Of a stretch of DNA of 64,000 nt, positions 35,484 through 44,759 are shown in pieces. Source of the DNA: UBA8401 sp964596155 (lineage in GTDB: Bacteria > Bacteroidota > Ignavibacteria > UBA10030 > UBA8401). The stretch's first letter is position 1. Every line of letters starts with the position of its first letter. A program made the position numbers and the translations under genes. The notes beneath the pieces were generated by a model, which ran no database searches, was not told the DNA's origin, and saw only the letters and a program-made list of their open reading frames with translations. Location of the stretch: assembly GCA_964596155.1 (NCBI GenBank), contig CAZQSI010000007.1, positions 1-64,000 of the forward strand, given 5' to 3'.

Positions 35484-36794
35484 TTAAAACTTTTCTCTGC
35501 CGACAGCAATCCTGAACAGCAGCTTCGCATAGACGAAATCATACGACGAAGATACTTTGTTGCTGATTGCTTGTGTGTAATTTGCTGTGGATACCTGAAG
35601 ATCGAGGATTGTGTTCGAGCCGAGGTTGTACCGTTCTTCCGCAATGCGTCTGTCCTCTTCCGCCGATTTAAGATTTTTCAATGATACGTCATAACGCTTC
35701 CGTGCCGTTTCAAGATTCAGCAGCGCCGATTTGACATCCTTCGCAACTTTTCGCTTCGCTTCTTCGACCTGTTGCTCCGCAAGATCAAAATTCAATTGAC
35801 TCGTCTGCACCTGCGTGCTGGTCTGAAAACCGCTAAACAGCGGAACTGACAGGGATAGACTCCAATTCCACGACTTTCGGTCGGTCAGTGTTGCAAAATC
35901 TGATCCAGCATAACCGTAGCCGGCTCCCAAACTTAGTGAGGGATAATGTCCGGAGCGGGAGATGGAAAGGTCATTTGCGGAAATCTGTTTTCCCAGCAAA
36001 GTAGATTGGTAGTCCGGACGCGATTCGAGCGCTTCCATGACGAGTTTATTGTAATCGGCATATTCCTGCTGCAGCGAATCGTTAAGCAGCTGTTCGATCT
36101 GTTTCAGCACCGACTGGTCGCTGATGGTATAATCTTTTGTCACATCCATCGCAAGAAGGAAGAGGAGTTCTTGTTTCGAATTGTCATAATTGCTTTGAGC
36201 ATTGATCAACGCCAATTCATCTGTGGCCGTCTGCACTTGCTGTCTGTACACATCGGCCTTTGCGACAGCGCCCACGTTGTTGGATTCAACGATTCTCGAC
36301 AATTGCTGCTGCGATCGTTTCAGATTTTCCTGACTGACAAACAGTAACTGTTCATTTCGGAGGACCGTCAGATATGCCTGCTGAACCGCCAGCACGGTGT
36401 TCTGTTTTTGACGGGCAAAGTTTAATGCAGCGGCATCGGCGGTTGATGTTGCGCGCGACAGCAACGACGTATTACGAAATCCGTCAAAGAGCGTAACATC
36501 GGCTCTGACGCCGGCACTAGCGCTGCCGGATGCACTGATTACTTCACCCACGGACGTTGCGGCAGTTGCACCGGACCGACCCATGGTTGCGTAAGCAGAA
36601 AGTGACGGGATAAAATTTCCGTATGCCGAAGTAACGTTGGCCTCCGAGATATACATTGAATTTTTCGATCGAATGACATCAATGTTTTTATCGAGGGCTG
36701 ATTGTATTGCTTGTTGAAGTGTTAATGTTTGCTGGGCTGGTGCAATTACTGTTAAAAACAGTGAAATTGCAGTAAAAGTGAGGCCTTTATTCAT
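35484..36794 (-). CDS. TolC-family outer-membrane efflux protein
   Basis: 436 residues from ATG 36794 with a signal peptide (MNKGLTFTAISLFLTVIAPAQ); GGAG lies upstream. Two long helical hairpin regions (for example NLKRSQQQLSRIVESNNVGAVAKADVYRQQVQTATDELALINAQ) and two beta segments repeat the TolC architecture. It starts the operon tolC-MFP-TPR-ATPase-permease-permease. The frame is open seven codons upstream, but those give no export signal. Confidence 0.93.
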   Translation of the reverse strand: MNKGLTFTAISLFLTVIAPAQQTLTLQQAIQSALDKNIDVIRSKNSMYISEANVTSAYGNFIPSLSAYATMGRSGATAATSVGEVISASGSASAGVRADVTLFDGFRNTSLLSRATSTADAAALNFARQKQNTVLAVQQAYLTVLRNEQLLFVSQENLKRSQQQLSRIVESNNVGAVAKADVYRQQVQTATDELALINAQSNYDNSKQELLFLLAMDVTKDYTISDQSVLKQIEQLLNDSLQQEYADYNKLVMEALESRPDYQSTLLGKQISANDLSISRSGHYPSLSLGAGYGYAGSDFATLTDRKSWNWSLSLSVPLFSGFQTSTQVQTSQLNFDLAEQQVEEAKRKVAKDVKSALLNLETARKRYDVSLKNLKSAEEDRRIAEERYNLGSNTILDLQVSTANYTQAISNKVSSSYDFVYAKLLFRIAVGREKF

Positions 36795-36958
36795 GTATCG
36801 CTCCGAAATTAACAAAACTAGGTGATTTTAACGTTGTTCAATGATAAAAGTTACAAACATAATTTTAAAATAATACAGTTTGGATGGTATTTAGAGAGAC
36901 AAGTTTAAAGAGATTCTCCTAAACCACACTCTTTCAGCAGCGTCATCAGATCCTGAGG

Positions 36959-38377
36959 TCAATTCGTACCTTCATACTTGCGGATCACTTCATCTTTAAT
37001 TGAGAGCAGATAATCAAGCGCAGGATCATGTTCATTGGGAATGATTCCTTCCAGAATTGCTTCTTCGATCTTGGACTTCAATACTCCAACAAGTTTTCCG
37101 GCAGGAAGGTTGCAGACAGTCATAATTTCGTCTCCGCGAACCGGAGGCTGAAACGCACGCAGCCGGTCTTTCTCCTCCACTTCTTTCATTTTGGCATAGA
37201 CAAGATCGTAATTTTCCGAATACTGTTTCACCAGCTTCGGATTTTTTGATGTAATATCCGCTCTGCAGAGAGTCATCAGGTCATCAATGACATCACCGGC
37301 TTCAAACAGAATTCGCCGCACTGCTGAATCCGTCACCGTTTCATCCACCAGCTGCATCGGCCGCTGATGCAGACGGACGATTTTTTCCACGTAGGGAATC
37401 TGTTCATACGGAAGTTTCAGTCGTTTAAAGATATGCTTTACCATTCTGGCGCCGATCTCTTCATGACCGTGAAAGGTCCATCCGGTTCCCTCGATGAATT
37501 TTTTTGTCCTTGGCTTCGCAATGTCATGCAGCAGCGCGGCGAATCGGAGATACACATTGTTTGTCATTGTGCTGATATTATCCACAACCTGGCAGGTATG
37601 CAAAAAAACATCCTTATGGTGATGATCCTGACGCTGATCCACGCCCGACAGCTCAGCAACTTCGGGGAACACCAGCGGCATGATTTCTGTATCATAGAGC
37701 AGCCGAAGACCGACGGAAGGTTTATCGCTTGCCATGATTTTCATGAACTCATCGGTGATTCGTTCCTGCGAAATGATCTGGAGCCGTTCTTTCATCGGCG
37801 GTATCGCTTGCAGGGTTCGCTCGTCAATGTTGAAACCGAGCTGAGCGGAAAATCGAATTGCCCGCATGATGCGCAGCGGATCGTCGTCAAATGTCGCCAT
37901 AGGATCGAGCGGCGTCCGAATAATCTTGTTCGTGATGTCTTCCGCACCGTTGTACGGATCCGCGATTTCTCCGAACGATTTCTTATTGAGGGAAACGGCG
38001 AGAGCGTTCACCGTAAAATCCCTGCGGGAAAGATCCTCCTGCAAGGTTCCCGTTTCGACGTCGGGATCCCTCGACTCCCTGTGATACTGTTCCTTGCGGG
38101 CGCCGACGAATTCGATTTTCCCGTTCTCCACCGGCATCATGGCTGTGCCGAATTTTTCATATGTGACTATTTTTTTCTTTCGCAGCGACACCGCCACTGC
38201 CTCCGCAAATGTGATCCCGCTGCCGATCACGACTATATCAATATCGCTGCACTCTTTTCCCATTAACGTATCACGGACAAAACCGCCGACGACATACGCT
38301 TCCACGCCCCGTTCGTCTGCCACGGCGCCGATTTGTTTCAGGATTGTCTGTTTGATTTCAAGTTTCATTGCATCCAC
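36959..38377 (-). CDS. cca: CCA-adding tRNA nucleotidyltransferase with HD domain
   Basis: 472 residues. The head domain has GGFVRD and the metal-binding DIDIVV motif. RRDFTVNALA and DPLRIMRAIRFSAQLGF are the nucleotide-binding and neck motifs. A C-terminal HD domain (LLHDIAKP) follows. It repairs or adds CCA at tRNA 3' ends, or adds A/C as one of a split pair. MKLEIK nine bases in is an alternative start. The stop is followed by an in-frame open stretch of 17 codons (see findings). Confidence 0.94.
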   Translation of the reverse strand: MDAMKLEIKQTILKQIGAVADERGVEAYVVGGFVRDTLMGKECSDIDIVVIGSGITFAEAVAVSLRKKKIVTYEKFGTAMMPVENGKIEFVGARKEQYHRESRDPDVETGTLQEDLSRRDFTVNALAVSLNKKSFGEIADPYNGAEDITNKIIRTPLDPMATFDDDPLRIMRAIRFSAQLGFNIDERTLQAIPPMKERLQIISQERITDEFMKIMASDKPSVGLRLLYDTEIMPLVFPEVAELSGVDQRQDHHHKDVFLHTCQVVDNISTMTNNVYLRFAALLHDIAKPRTKKFIEGTGWTFHGHEEIGARMVKHIFKRLKLPYEQIPYVEKIVRLHQRPMQLVDETVTDSAVRRILFEAGDVIDDLMTLCRADITSKNPKLVKQYSENYDLVYAKMKEVEEKDRLRAFQPPVRGDEIMTVCNLPAGKLVGVLKSKIEEAILEGIIPNEHDPALDYLLSIKDEVIRKYEGTN

Positions 38378-38421
38378 GATAGTTTTTTCTCCATCTTGAG
38401 CATTCCGTTGGTGTGCGGATT

Positions 38422-39240
38422 TTAGACGGAGAATTTCTGCACCTGAATTTTTCCCATAATCTGCTGTGCAACATCCAACGCCATTCTTCCGTCTTCTCCG
38501 TTGACGATCGGCCGCGAGCCGTCGCGAATGGCCGTCACAAATGACTCCAGCTCATATTTCAGTGCATTGATTTTCTTGATTTCCGGCTGCTCGTAAATGA
38601 TGCTTCTTTTCTTTTTCCCTTCGCCGATCTGTCCGAGCAGCATGGTGGACCAGAGACTTCCTTCCCCCTCTTTCCCGAGCCGGAACACATCCGCGCTGCC
38701 CTGCTGAAAATCGATCGCGATGTATGCGTTGTTCTGAAACATTCTCATCTTTCTCATTTTCGTCCGTGAAATCCTGCTGGATGTAACGTTTGCAACACAT
38801 CCATTTTCGAACTGGAGCCGCGCGTTTGCGATATCGGGCGTATCGGAGACTACCGCAACACCGTTTGCATCGATCTGTTTCACGGGAGAATTGACCAGAC
38901 TGAGGATGATATCAATGTCGTGGATCATTAAATCGAGCACAACGGCAACATCGGTGCCGCGGGGATTGAATTGTGCCAGCCGGTGTGATTCGATGAACAT
39001 CGGCTTTAATTGATATGCTTCCAGCGAAATAATTGCCGGATTGAACCGTTCAATGTGACCGACCTGAATGCANNNNNNNNNNNNNNNNNNNNNNNNNNNN
39101 NNNNNNNNNNNNNNNNNNNNNNNNNNNNNNNNNNNNNNNNNNNNNNNNNNNNNNNNNNNNNNNNNNNNNNNNGAATACATCTTTGCGTGAAGCGATCCGA
39201 GATGTCCAACGCCGATCACGCCGATATTGATTTTTTTCAT
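38422..39240 (-). CDS. Gfo/Idh/MocA-family oxidoreductase (interrupted by gap)
   Basis: The N-terminal 22 or so residues (MKKINIGVIGVGHLGSLHAKMY, an NAD-binding loop) and the C-terminal portion (from CIQVGHIERFNPA) lie on either side of 100 N. The missing part, about 80 residues in homologues, includes the EKP catalytic-lysine motif. The family oxidises or reduces sugars and nucleotide sugars with NAD(P); the HIERFNPA and DLMIHDIDIILSL motifs suit cyclic substrates of cell-surface sugar metabolism, but no substrate is assigned. The upstream TTG at 39249 is unlikely; ATG 39240 is chosen. Confidence 0.85.
   Translation of the reverse strand: MKKINIGVIGVGHLGSLHAKMYXXXXXXXXXXXXXXXXXXXXXXXXXXXXXXXXXXCIQVGHIERFNPAIISLEAYQLKPMFIESHRLAQFNPRGTDVAVVLDLMIHDIDIILSLVNSPVKQIDANGVAVVSDTPDIANARLQFENGCVANVTSSRISRTKMRKMRMFQNNAYIAIDFQQGSADVFRLGKEGEGSLWSTMLLGQIGEGKKKRSIIYEQPEIKKINALKYELESFVTAIRDGSRPIVNGEDGRMALDVAQQIMGKIQVQKFSV
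39073..39172. other. Assembly gap (100 N)
   Basis: Exactly 100 N inside the Gfo/Idh gene. About 80 residues (roughly 240 bases) are expected there from homologues, so the gap is undersized. Confidence 0.95.
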
Positions 39241-39283
39241 TGCGCACAATCCTTACGGTCTGATGGTATAAAATCTATCAATC

Positions 39284-40570
39284 CTATTTCTGCTGCGGGT
39301 AGGTGACGGTCATTCGTTTCCCTGCAATGTTAGTGCCGGGATTTCTGCTTCGGGCATGTCCGATAACCCTGTCAAAACCGCCAAAGCGCGGATCACGGTA
39401 CCAGACAAGTGCCGTGTATCGGTTAATCGTTCGCCAGTCATTTCCCTCCAACGAGATCCAATCCTGATCAATGACCGTACCGTTTTGATCAACCGTTCCG
39501 AGTACATATTGATAATCATACACACCGCGGCGGAGCCAGAGATTGAGGGCGTACAAGCCGGTGGCGGTATCACGGATCATTTCGTACTGCCGCAACGGTT
39601 TCCACTGTGAAAATGGACCGACAAGAAACACATTCTGCGCCGGACTTTGCGCCAGCCGCAGCCGCATTCCTATTTGAAGATAATCGCTGTTTGTACCGGT
39701 GAAGGCATTTAATTTTGACGCGCCGTTGGCGTCCGGACTACCCTGCCACTGAAAACGGGAAACATCCGGAGAATTCTTCATCTGAGAGAGAACGTTGTTC
39801 GGATAGAGCGAAGAGGACGACAGGTCAATTCTGCGGTACTCGTTTCCCGCAAAGCAGTTCTTTTTCCAAAATGTTTTGCTCGGTGTTGTATGGTTCTCCA
39901 CGAATGTCTCGGGATCGTCATCGACTACTTCAACTTTTTCCGGACGGTCCAGTTCCCAGTTTTTAATAATATGAACCGTCGTCACGTCCGGAAAATTTAT
40001 ACTCTTCGGATCGCCGGCGGTAAATTCGGACGGAAGCGAAACATTCACTGTCATTTTGTTGATTTGGTTCATCGGCGCGGGATATTCCGTATGATAGGCA
40101 TTTTCAATTGTGAACACGACCGGCACCGTTGATTCTGTTACAATGAATTTCCCTTCAGCCAGCACCTTTCCACCGGCATTCTGATCGACAATGGAATAGA
40201 TATAATGTCCGGAGTATAGAAACTCCACAAAATTTTTTCTGTTGGGGAAGGAATTCCTGTATCGGAACGTGTAGTGCACGACACCCGGCGGCGCTGCCGA
40301 AAACTGAAGCGCTTCTGCTCTCAGTTTCAGCGGGTCGTTGATCAGCAGATCGTTGTCGACCTCCCAACGGCGGGATGCATGCCGGAAAATGATATGAAGA
40401 TTGGGCGGTTGTGAACTCTTTACGTCAAACTCGATGGTAATCTGCTCCCCCATGCCAATGATCGGCGGGAGATACTCGTCATTGTTTGCGTAGGTGCGCA
40501 AACCAAGGATCTCGATTTGTGCAAAAGCCGGAAGCGCAAAGGCGATGATGCAAAGAACAATATGTTTCAT
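39284..40570 (-). CDS. Type IX secretion system plug protein (DUF5103 family)
   Basis: 428 residues with a signal peptide (MKHIVLCIIAFALPAFA). The body matches DUF5103: an N-terminal Ig-like segment, FRYRNSFP, VEVVDDDPETFVEN, the strongly conserved NEYRRIDLSS, QWKPLRQYEM, and the final GVYDYQYVLG/NRYTALVWYRDPRFGGFDRVIG. In this family the protein plugs the SprA translocon of the T9SS on the periplasmic side. Two T9SS cargo genes lie at 53679 and 55358. Its start overlaps the HAD phosphatase stop by four bases. Confidence 0.8.
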   Translation of the reverse strand: MKHIVLCIIAFALPAFAQIEILGLRTYANNDEYLPPIIGMGEQITIEFDVKSSQPPNLHIIFRHASRRWEVDNDLLINDPLKLRAEALQFSAAPPGVVHYTFRYRNSFPNRKNFVEFLYSGHYIYSIVDQNAGGKVLAEGKFIVTESTVPVVFTIENAYHTEYPAPMNQINKMTVNVSLPSEFTAGDPKSINFPDVTTVHIIKNWELDRPEKVEVVDDDPETFVENHTTPSKTFWKKNCFAGNEYRRIDLSSSSLYPNNVLSQMKNSPDVSRFQWQGSPDANGASKLNAFTGTNSDYLQIGMRLRLAQSPAQNVFLVGPFSQWKPLRQYEMIRDTATGLYALNLWLRRGVYDYQYVLGTVDQNGTVIDQDWISLEGNDWRTINRYTALVWYRDPRFGGFDRVIGHARSRNPGTNIAGKRMTVTYPQQK

Positions 40571-41253
40571 GATGCTGCACCGACGGTTGTGAGCGGTTCG
40601 GGTGAATAGATTTCATGAAGCCATTGCAACAATTGGCGGATGTCGTGGAACAAATACTCTGACGGCAGCGCCGTCACTTCGTCTTTTGCGTACGAGTCCC
40701 ACACCACGGATGCAACATCGACGCCGGCCTCCCGCGATGCGATATGATCGGCAACTGCGTCGCCGACCATCAGGACGTCGGCGGGCGAAAGAGCCAATGC
40801 AGCCAGAATTTTTTTGATGCCGTCTCCGGACGGTTTGTATTCGTCGACATCGTCGCCCGTCATCGTAACATCAAAGTACGAACTTATTCCGAATTGTTCG
40901 AGCGTTATCTCGGCGGCCCTTCTCCCTTTGCCGGTGAATAATCCGATCTTGACATTCTTTGATTTCAAAAAATCCAACACATCGGTCATCCCGGGATACA
41001 GAGCAGCGGTTGATGAATGTTCCCTCCGATAGAATGAAAAATATTCTTCCATCGCCGTTTCGATGTGCTTCGGACCGATCATCCGTTCAATGGCCTGTTC
41101 TTCCGGCGGGCCGAACAGCGCGATAATCTCCCCCGGTGAGAGTCGTTTGTGTAAATACTTTTCCGCAACGTGATTGAAGGAGTTAAAAATCAACTCGTTC
41201 GTGCGGGTCAGCGTTCCGTCCATGTCAAAAATGATGCACGAGTATCGTTTCAT
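40567..41253 (-). CDS. HAD-superfamily phosphatase (Gph-like)
   Basis: 228 residues. Motif I is DMDGT with the nucleophile Asp near residue 10, motif II FTGK, motif III the Lys of YKPSGDGI, and motif IV GDAVADH. An alpha-helical cap of subclass I lies between motifs I and II. The layout resembles phosphoglycolate phosphatase and beta-phosphoglucomutase relatives; the substrate is undetermined. It overlaps the T9SS plug gene by four bases and is separated from fbaB by a terminator. Confidence 0.85.
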   Translation of the reverse strand: MKRYSCIIFDMDGTLTRTNELIFNSFNHVAEKYLHKRLSPGEIIALFGPPEEQAIERMIGPKHIETAMEEYFSFYRREHSSTAALYPGMTDVLDFLKSKNVKIGLFTGKGRRAAEITLEQFGISSYFDVTMTGDDVDEYKPSGDGIKKILAALALSPADVLMVGDAVADHIASREAGVDVASVVWDSYAKDEVTALPSEYLFHDIRQLLQWLHEIYSPEPLTTVGAAS

Positions 41254-41257
41254 AAAT

Positions 41258-41299
41258 AAAAAAAAGCGTCATAGTGCCGGCAGCAGCAGATGACGCTTT
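41258..41299 (-). terminator. Rho-independent terminator after fbaB (minus strand)
   Basis: Read on the minus strand: AAAGCGTCAT, a 17-base loop, ATGACGCTTT and a run of T (41258-41265 as A on the plus strand). The stem is a perfect 10 base pairs. It sits just before the HAD start. Confidence 0.8.
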
Positions 41300-41394
41300 G
41301 AAATGTGATGTGTTACCAAGAAAAGTGTGAGTGTGATCTTTCGTCTTAGTGGTCTATCAACGGTTCTTCACGATCATACGGCCGTCCGGCGCGT

Positions 41395-42462
41395 TTATGC
41401 GATCGTTACATCCTTTGAAAGATAAACATCCTGAATGGCATTCAGAATCGCCACGCCGTCCTTCATCGGTTTCTGGAATGCTTTTCGTCCGGAGATCAAT
41501 CCCATACCGCCCGCCCGTTTGTTGATCACGGCGGTCTTCACGGCATCGGCAAGATCGTTGGCTCCGGATGCGCCGCCTGAATTAATCAGACCTGCTCTGC
41601 CCATATAGCAATTTGCCACCTGATACCGGGTAAGATCAATCGGATGATCGCTTGTCAGTTTCTCGTATACAAGTTTATCGATCTTACCGTAGCTGGAACC
41701 GCTCATATTGAGCGCATTATAACCGCCGTTGTTCTCGGGAAGTTTCTGCTTGATGATATCGGCTTCAATCGTTACGCCGAGGTGATTTGCCTGTCCGGTC
41801 AAATCGGCAGATACATGAAAATCTTTTTCTTTCGTCTTGAACGCGCTGTTTCGGGTATAGCACCAGAGGATGGTGCCCATGCCGAGCTCGTGCGCCTGCT
41901 GAAACATCTGACTTACTTCCCAGATTTGTCTTCGGGATTCCGCAGCGCCGAAATACACTGTTGCGCCGACAGCAACGCATCCCATATCCCACGCCTGCTT
42001 GATGCTTGCAAACAATGTCTCATCGTACGTATTCGGATAGGACATGAATTCGTTGTGGTTGAATTTGAGGATGAACGGAATTTTGTGTGCGTACTTTCTC
42101 GCCACCGAACCGAGCACGCCGAGCGTGGAGGCAACGCCGTTGCAGCCTCCTTCAATCGCGAGCTTCACGATATTCTCTCCGTCGAAATACATCGGATTCT
42201 TTGCGAAGGATGCTCCGCCGCTGTGCTCAATTCCCTGATCCACCGGAAGAATCGAGACGTAGCCGGTATTCGCCAGCCGGCCTGTGCCGAAGAGCTGCTG
42301 CAGACTTTTCAGCACCGGGGTCGGACGGTCCGTCTGAATAAAAATATCATCGACAAACGACGGCGACGGAAGATGGATTGACTCTTTCGGTATGGTGGTG
42401 CATTTGTGATCAAGCAGATGTTTTGCATCCGCTCCCAGAAGTTCGGTGATGTTGGTTGCCAT
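41395..42462 (-). CDS. fbaB: Class I fructose-bisphosphate aldolase (DhnA/FbaB family)
   Basis: 355 residues. PVDQGIEHSGGASFAKNP, GCNGVASTLGVLG, FILKFNHNEF and GGMGLISGRKAFQKPMKDG are hallmarks of the DhnA-type Schiff-base aldolase. It cleaves fructose-1,6-bisphosphate in glycolysis and gluconeogenesis. It ends in a strong terminator and starts 11 bases after the gcvH stop, with which it may be co-transcribed. Confidence 0.93.
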   Translation of the reverse strand: MATNITELLGADAKHLLDHKCTTIPKESIHLPSPSFVDDIFIQTDRPTPVLKSLQQLFGTGRLANTGYVSILPVDQGIEHSGGASFAKNPMYFDGENIVKLAIEGGCNGVASTLGVLGSVARKYAHKIPFILKFNHNEFMSYPNTYDETLFASIKQAWDMGCVAVGATVYFGAAESRRQIWEVSQMFQQAHELGMGTILWCYTRNSAFKTKEKDFHVSADLTGQANHLGVTIEADIIKQKLPENNGGYNALNMSGSSYGKIDKLVYEKLTSDHPIDLTRYQVANCYMGRAGLINSGGASGANDLADAVKTAVINKRAGGMGLISGRKAFQKPMKDGVAILNAIQDVYLSKDVTIA

Positions 42463-42473
42463 AATAGTAGTCC

Positions 42474-42644
42474 TTATTTCGCGATCAGTTTTTTATACGA
42501 TTCGGCATCGAGAAGATTTTTAACTTCATCCGTTTTGGATAATTTCACTTTGATCATCCAGCCGCGTTCGTATGGTTCTTTGTTGACAAGTTCAGGAGAA
42601 TCCTGAATCTCTTTGTTGATTTCGGTGACTTCTCCCGTGATCGG
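42474..42644 (-). CDS. gcvH: Glycine cleavage system H protein, C-terminal part (N-terminus in gap)
   Basis: 57 residues are visible, from PITGEVTEINKEIQDSPELVNKEPYERGWMIKVKLS to TAA 42474. This is the C-terminal half of GcvH (about 127 residues). The lipoyl-lysine motif (ESVKA-like) and N-terminus lie in the gap. The protein shuttles the aminomethyl group between GcvP and GcvT as a lipoylated carrier. The eight residues that join the frame on the other side of the N (MICIQRKT) do not resemble a GcvH start. Confidence 0.88.
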   Translation of the reverse strand, partial: PITGEVTEINKEIQDSPELVNKEPYERGWMIKVKLSKTDEVKNLLDAESYKKLIAK

Positions 42645-42744
42645 NNNNNNNNNNNNNNNNNNNNNNNNNNNNNNNNNNNNNNNNNNNNNNNNNNNNNNNN
42701 NNNNNNNNNNNNNNNNNNNNNNNNNNNNNNNNNNNNNNNNNNNN
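42645..42744. other. Assembly gap (100 N)
   Basis: Exactly 100 N. About 70 residues of GcvH (roughly 210 bases) are missing on one side, so the gap is larger than shown. Confidence 0.95.
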
Positions 42745-42833
42745 GTTGTTTTCCGTTGGATGCAGATCAATGATGGTGAAAGAATGTCGGCAATGCATCA
42801 ACGCGATCTGCAGAATGACGTTGAGAGCGACCG
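42745..42833. other. Unexplained 89-base stretch between gap and accC
   Basis: Open in both directions: on the minus strand from MHCRHSFTIIDL, on the plus strand to a stop at 42837. Neither reading resembles a known protein. It is not the GcvH N-terminus. It may be a fragment of another gene cut by the gap or simple intergenic DNA. Confidence 0.4.
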
Positions 42834-44174
42834 CTAATCTTTAAAGACAAATGTTTCGATAAACTTCGTGTCAAAATTGCCGCTTCTGAACTTTTCGTTC
42901 TTCATCACCTTTTTGTGAAATGGAACGGTTGTGCTGATGCCTTCGATAATCGTCTCATCCAGCGCGGTCGATAATTTCTCAATCGCTTCTTCCCGCGTCT
43001 TCGCGTGAACGATCAGTTTTCCGACCATGGAATCATAATACGGAGGAATGTGATAATCCGCGTACACATGGGAATCGATCCGCACGCCGTTGCCGCCGGG
43101 GAAGTGCAGACTGGTGATGGCTCCGGGTGACGGCCGGAAATCATAGTTCGGATCTTCCGCATTTATCCGGCATTCAATGGAATGTCCGTTCAATTTTATT
43201 TTTTTCGAAGAGAGCCTCTTCCCGTTGGCAATATTGATCTGCTCCTTGACAAGATCGACGCCGGTCACCATTTCGGTAACACAATGTTCCACCTGTATGC
43301 GGGTGTTCATTTCCATAAAATAAAAATTTCGGTGTTTGTCCAGCAGGAATTCAATCGTTCCCGCACCGAGATACTTTACGCTTTTTGCACCGCGGACTGC
43401 GGCGCTTCCCATTTTTTCACGCAGTTCTTCGTCCACGGCGGGCGACGGCGATTCCTCAATCAGCTTCTGATGCCGCCGCTGAACCGAACAATCCCGTTCG
43501 CCGAGATGGATGACATTGCCGTATTTGTCGCCGAGCAATTGTATTTCAATGTGTCGTGGTTCTTCCAGATATTTTTCAATGTACACTCCGCCGTTGCCGA
43601 ACGCGGATTCAGCTTCGGTGCTCGCCATGGTGTACGATTTTTCAACATCGTTCAGATCCCGCACAATGCGCATTCCCCTGCCTCCACCTCCCGCCGTCGC
43701 TTTGATGATGACGGGCAGACCGATCTCTTCCGCAAGTCTCCGCGCTTCCTTCGCATCTTTAATGATGCCGTCGCTTCCCGGAACAACCGGAACATTTGCC
43801 TTTCGCATTGTTTCTTTTGCGAATGCCTTGTCCCCCATGGCGTTGATCATCTCCGGCGTCGGTCCGATAAAGGTAATACCGGATGAAATGCAGATTTCAG
43901 CGAAGTTGGCATTCTCCGCCAGGAATCCGTAGCCGGGATGGATTGCATCCGCTCCGGTCACTTCGGCCGCGGCGATGATACGGGGAATTTTCAGGTAACT
44001 TTCTTTGCTGGGGGGAGGTCCGATACAGATTGCTTCATCGGCAAAACGAACGTGCAGCGAGTACCGGTCCGCTTCGGAATAAACTGCAACGGTTTGAATC
44101 CCCATCTCTTTGCAGGCGCGGATAATGCGCAGTGCAATTTCTCCTCTGTTCGCTATGAGTACTTTTTTTATCAC
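42834..44174 (-). CDS. accC: Acetyl-CoA carboxylase biotin carboxylase subunit
   Basis: 446 residues, full length. The N-terminal domain starts KKVLIANRGEIALRIIRACKEMG. The ATP-grasp domain has KATAGGGGRGMRIV and the catalytic region EMNTRIQVEHCVTEMVTGVDLV. It carboxylates biotin on BCCP with bicarbonate and ATP, the first half-reaction of malonyl-CoA synthesis. AccB lies 79 bases upstream on the same strand. Confidence 0.97.
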   Translation of the reverse strand: MIKKVLIANRGEIALRIIRACKEMGIQTVAVYSEADRYSLHVRFADEAICIGPPPSKESYLKIPRIIAAAEVTGADAIHPGYGFLAENANFAEICISSGITFIGPTPEMINAMGDKAFAKETMRKANVPVVPGSDGIIKDAKEARRLAEEIGLPVIIKATAGGGGRGMRIVRDLNDVEKSYTMASTEAESAFGNGGVYIEKYLEEPRHIEIQLLGDKYGNVIHLGERDCSVQRRHQKLIEESPSPAVDEELREKMGSAAVRGAKSVKYLGAGTIEFLLDKHRNFYFMEMNTRIQVEHCVTEMVTGVDLVKEQINIANGKRLSSKKIKLNGHSIECRINAEDPNYDFRPSPGAITSLHFPGGNGVRIDSHVYADYHIPPYYDSMVGKLIVHAKTREEAIEKLSTALDETIIEGISTTVPFHKKVMKNEKFRSGNFDTKFIETFVFKD

Positions 44175-44253
44175 TCAAACACTCCGAAATAATAGTCGAT
44201 GGACAATAATGCACGTTTCCGGCGTGTTCGCCGAGCCGGAAACCGACGGACGA

Positions 44254-44724
44254 TTACGGTTCGATCAAAAAGAGCGCCTGACCGTATTCAACCGGTTTTC
44301 CGCTCTCGATGTTGATCTTCACGATCGTTCCGGCAATATCGCTCTCGATTTCATTCATCAATTTCATTGCTTCAACGATGCAGAGCACATCTCCCTGTTT
44401 TACTTTTGATCCGACATTCACGTACGGAGCAGCATCGGGCGAGGGCGAACGATAAAATGTGCCGACGATGGGGGATTTTACTTCATGATATTTTTTACTT
44501 TCGGTAGCGGGAGCAGCAGGTTCAGGTTTTTGTGCAGGAAGTGCGGCGGCAGGCTGCGGAGCCTGCGGGGCCGGCATCGCCATCTGATACGATGGAACCG
44601 ATGCCATAGTCTGCGGTGCTGATTTTGTAATTCGTATTTTATTTCCTTTTTCTTCTAATTCAATCTCATTGACGGCGCTTTTTTCAACCATCTCCAACAA
44701 TTGCTTAACATATTTTAAGTCCAT
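44254..44724 (-). CDS. accB: Biotin carboxyl carrier protein of acetyl-CoA carboxylase
   Basis: 156 residues from ATG 44724, which has GGAG about six bases upstream; the frame opens nine codons earlier but MDLKYVKQLLEMVE is the family start. An N-terminal helical segment is followed by an Ala/Pro-rich linker (about 55-85) and the C-terminal biotinyl domain with EAMKLMNEI, biotinylated K121. The efp gene is 35 bases upstream, and the order efp-accB-accC is common in bacteria. Confidence 0.97.
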   Translation of the reverse strand: MDLKYVKQLLEMVEKSAVNEIELEEKGNKIRITKSAPQTMASVPSYQMAMPAPQAPQPAAALPAQKPEPAAPATESKKYHEVKSPIVGTFYRSPSPDAAPYVNVGSKVKQGDVLCIVEAMKLMNEIESDIAGTIVKINIESGKPVEYGQALFLIEP

Positions 44725-44759
44725 TGGATCTCCAATAATAATGGATGACACTGAAAATA

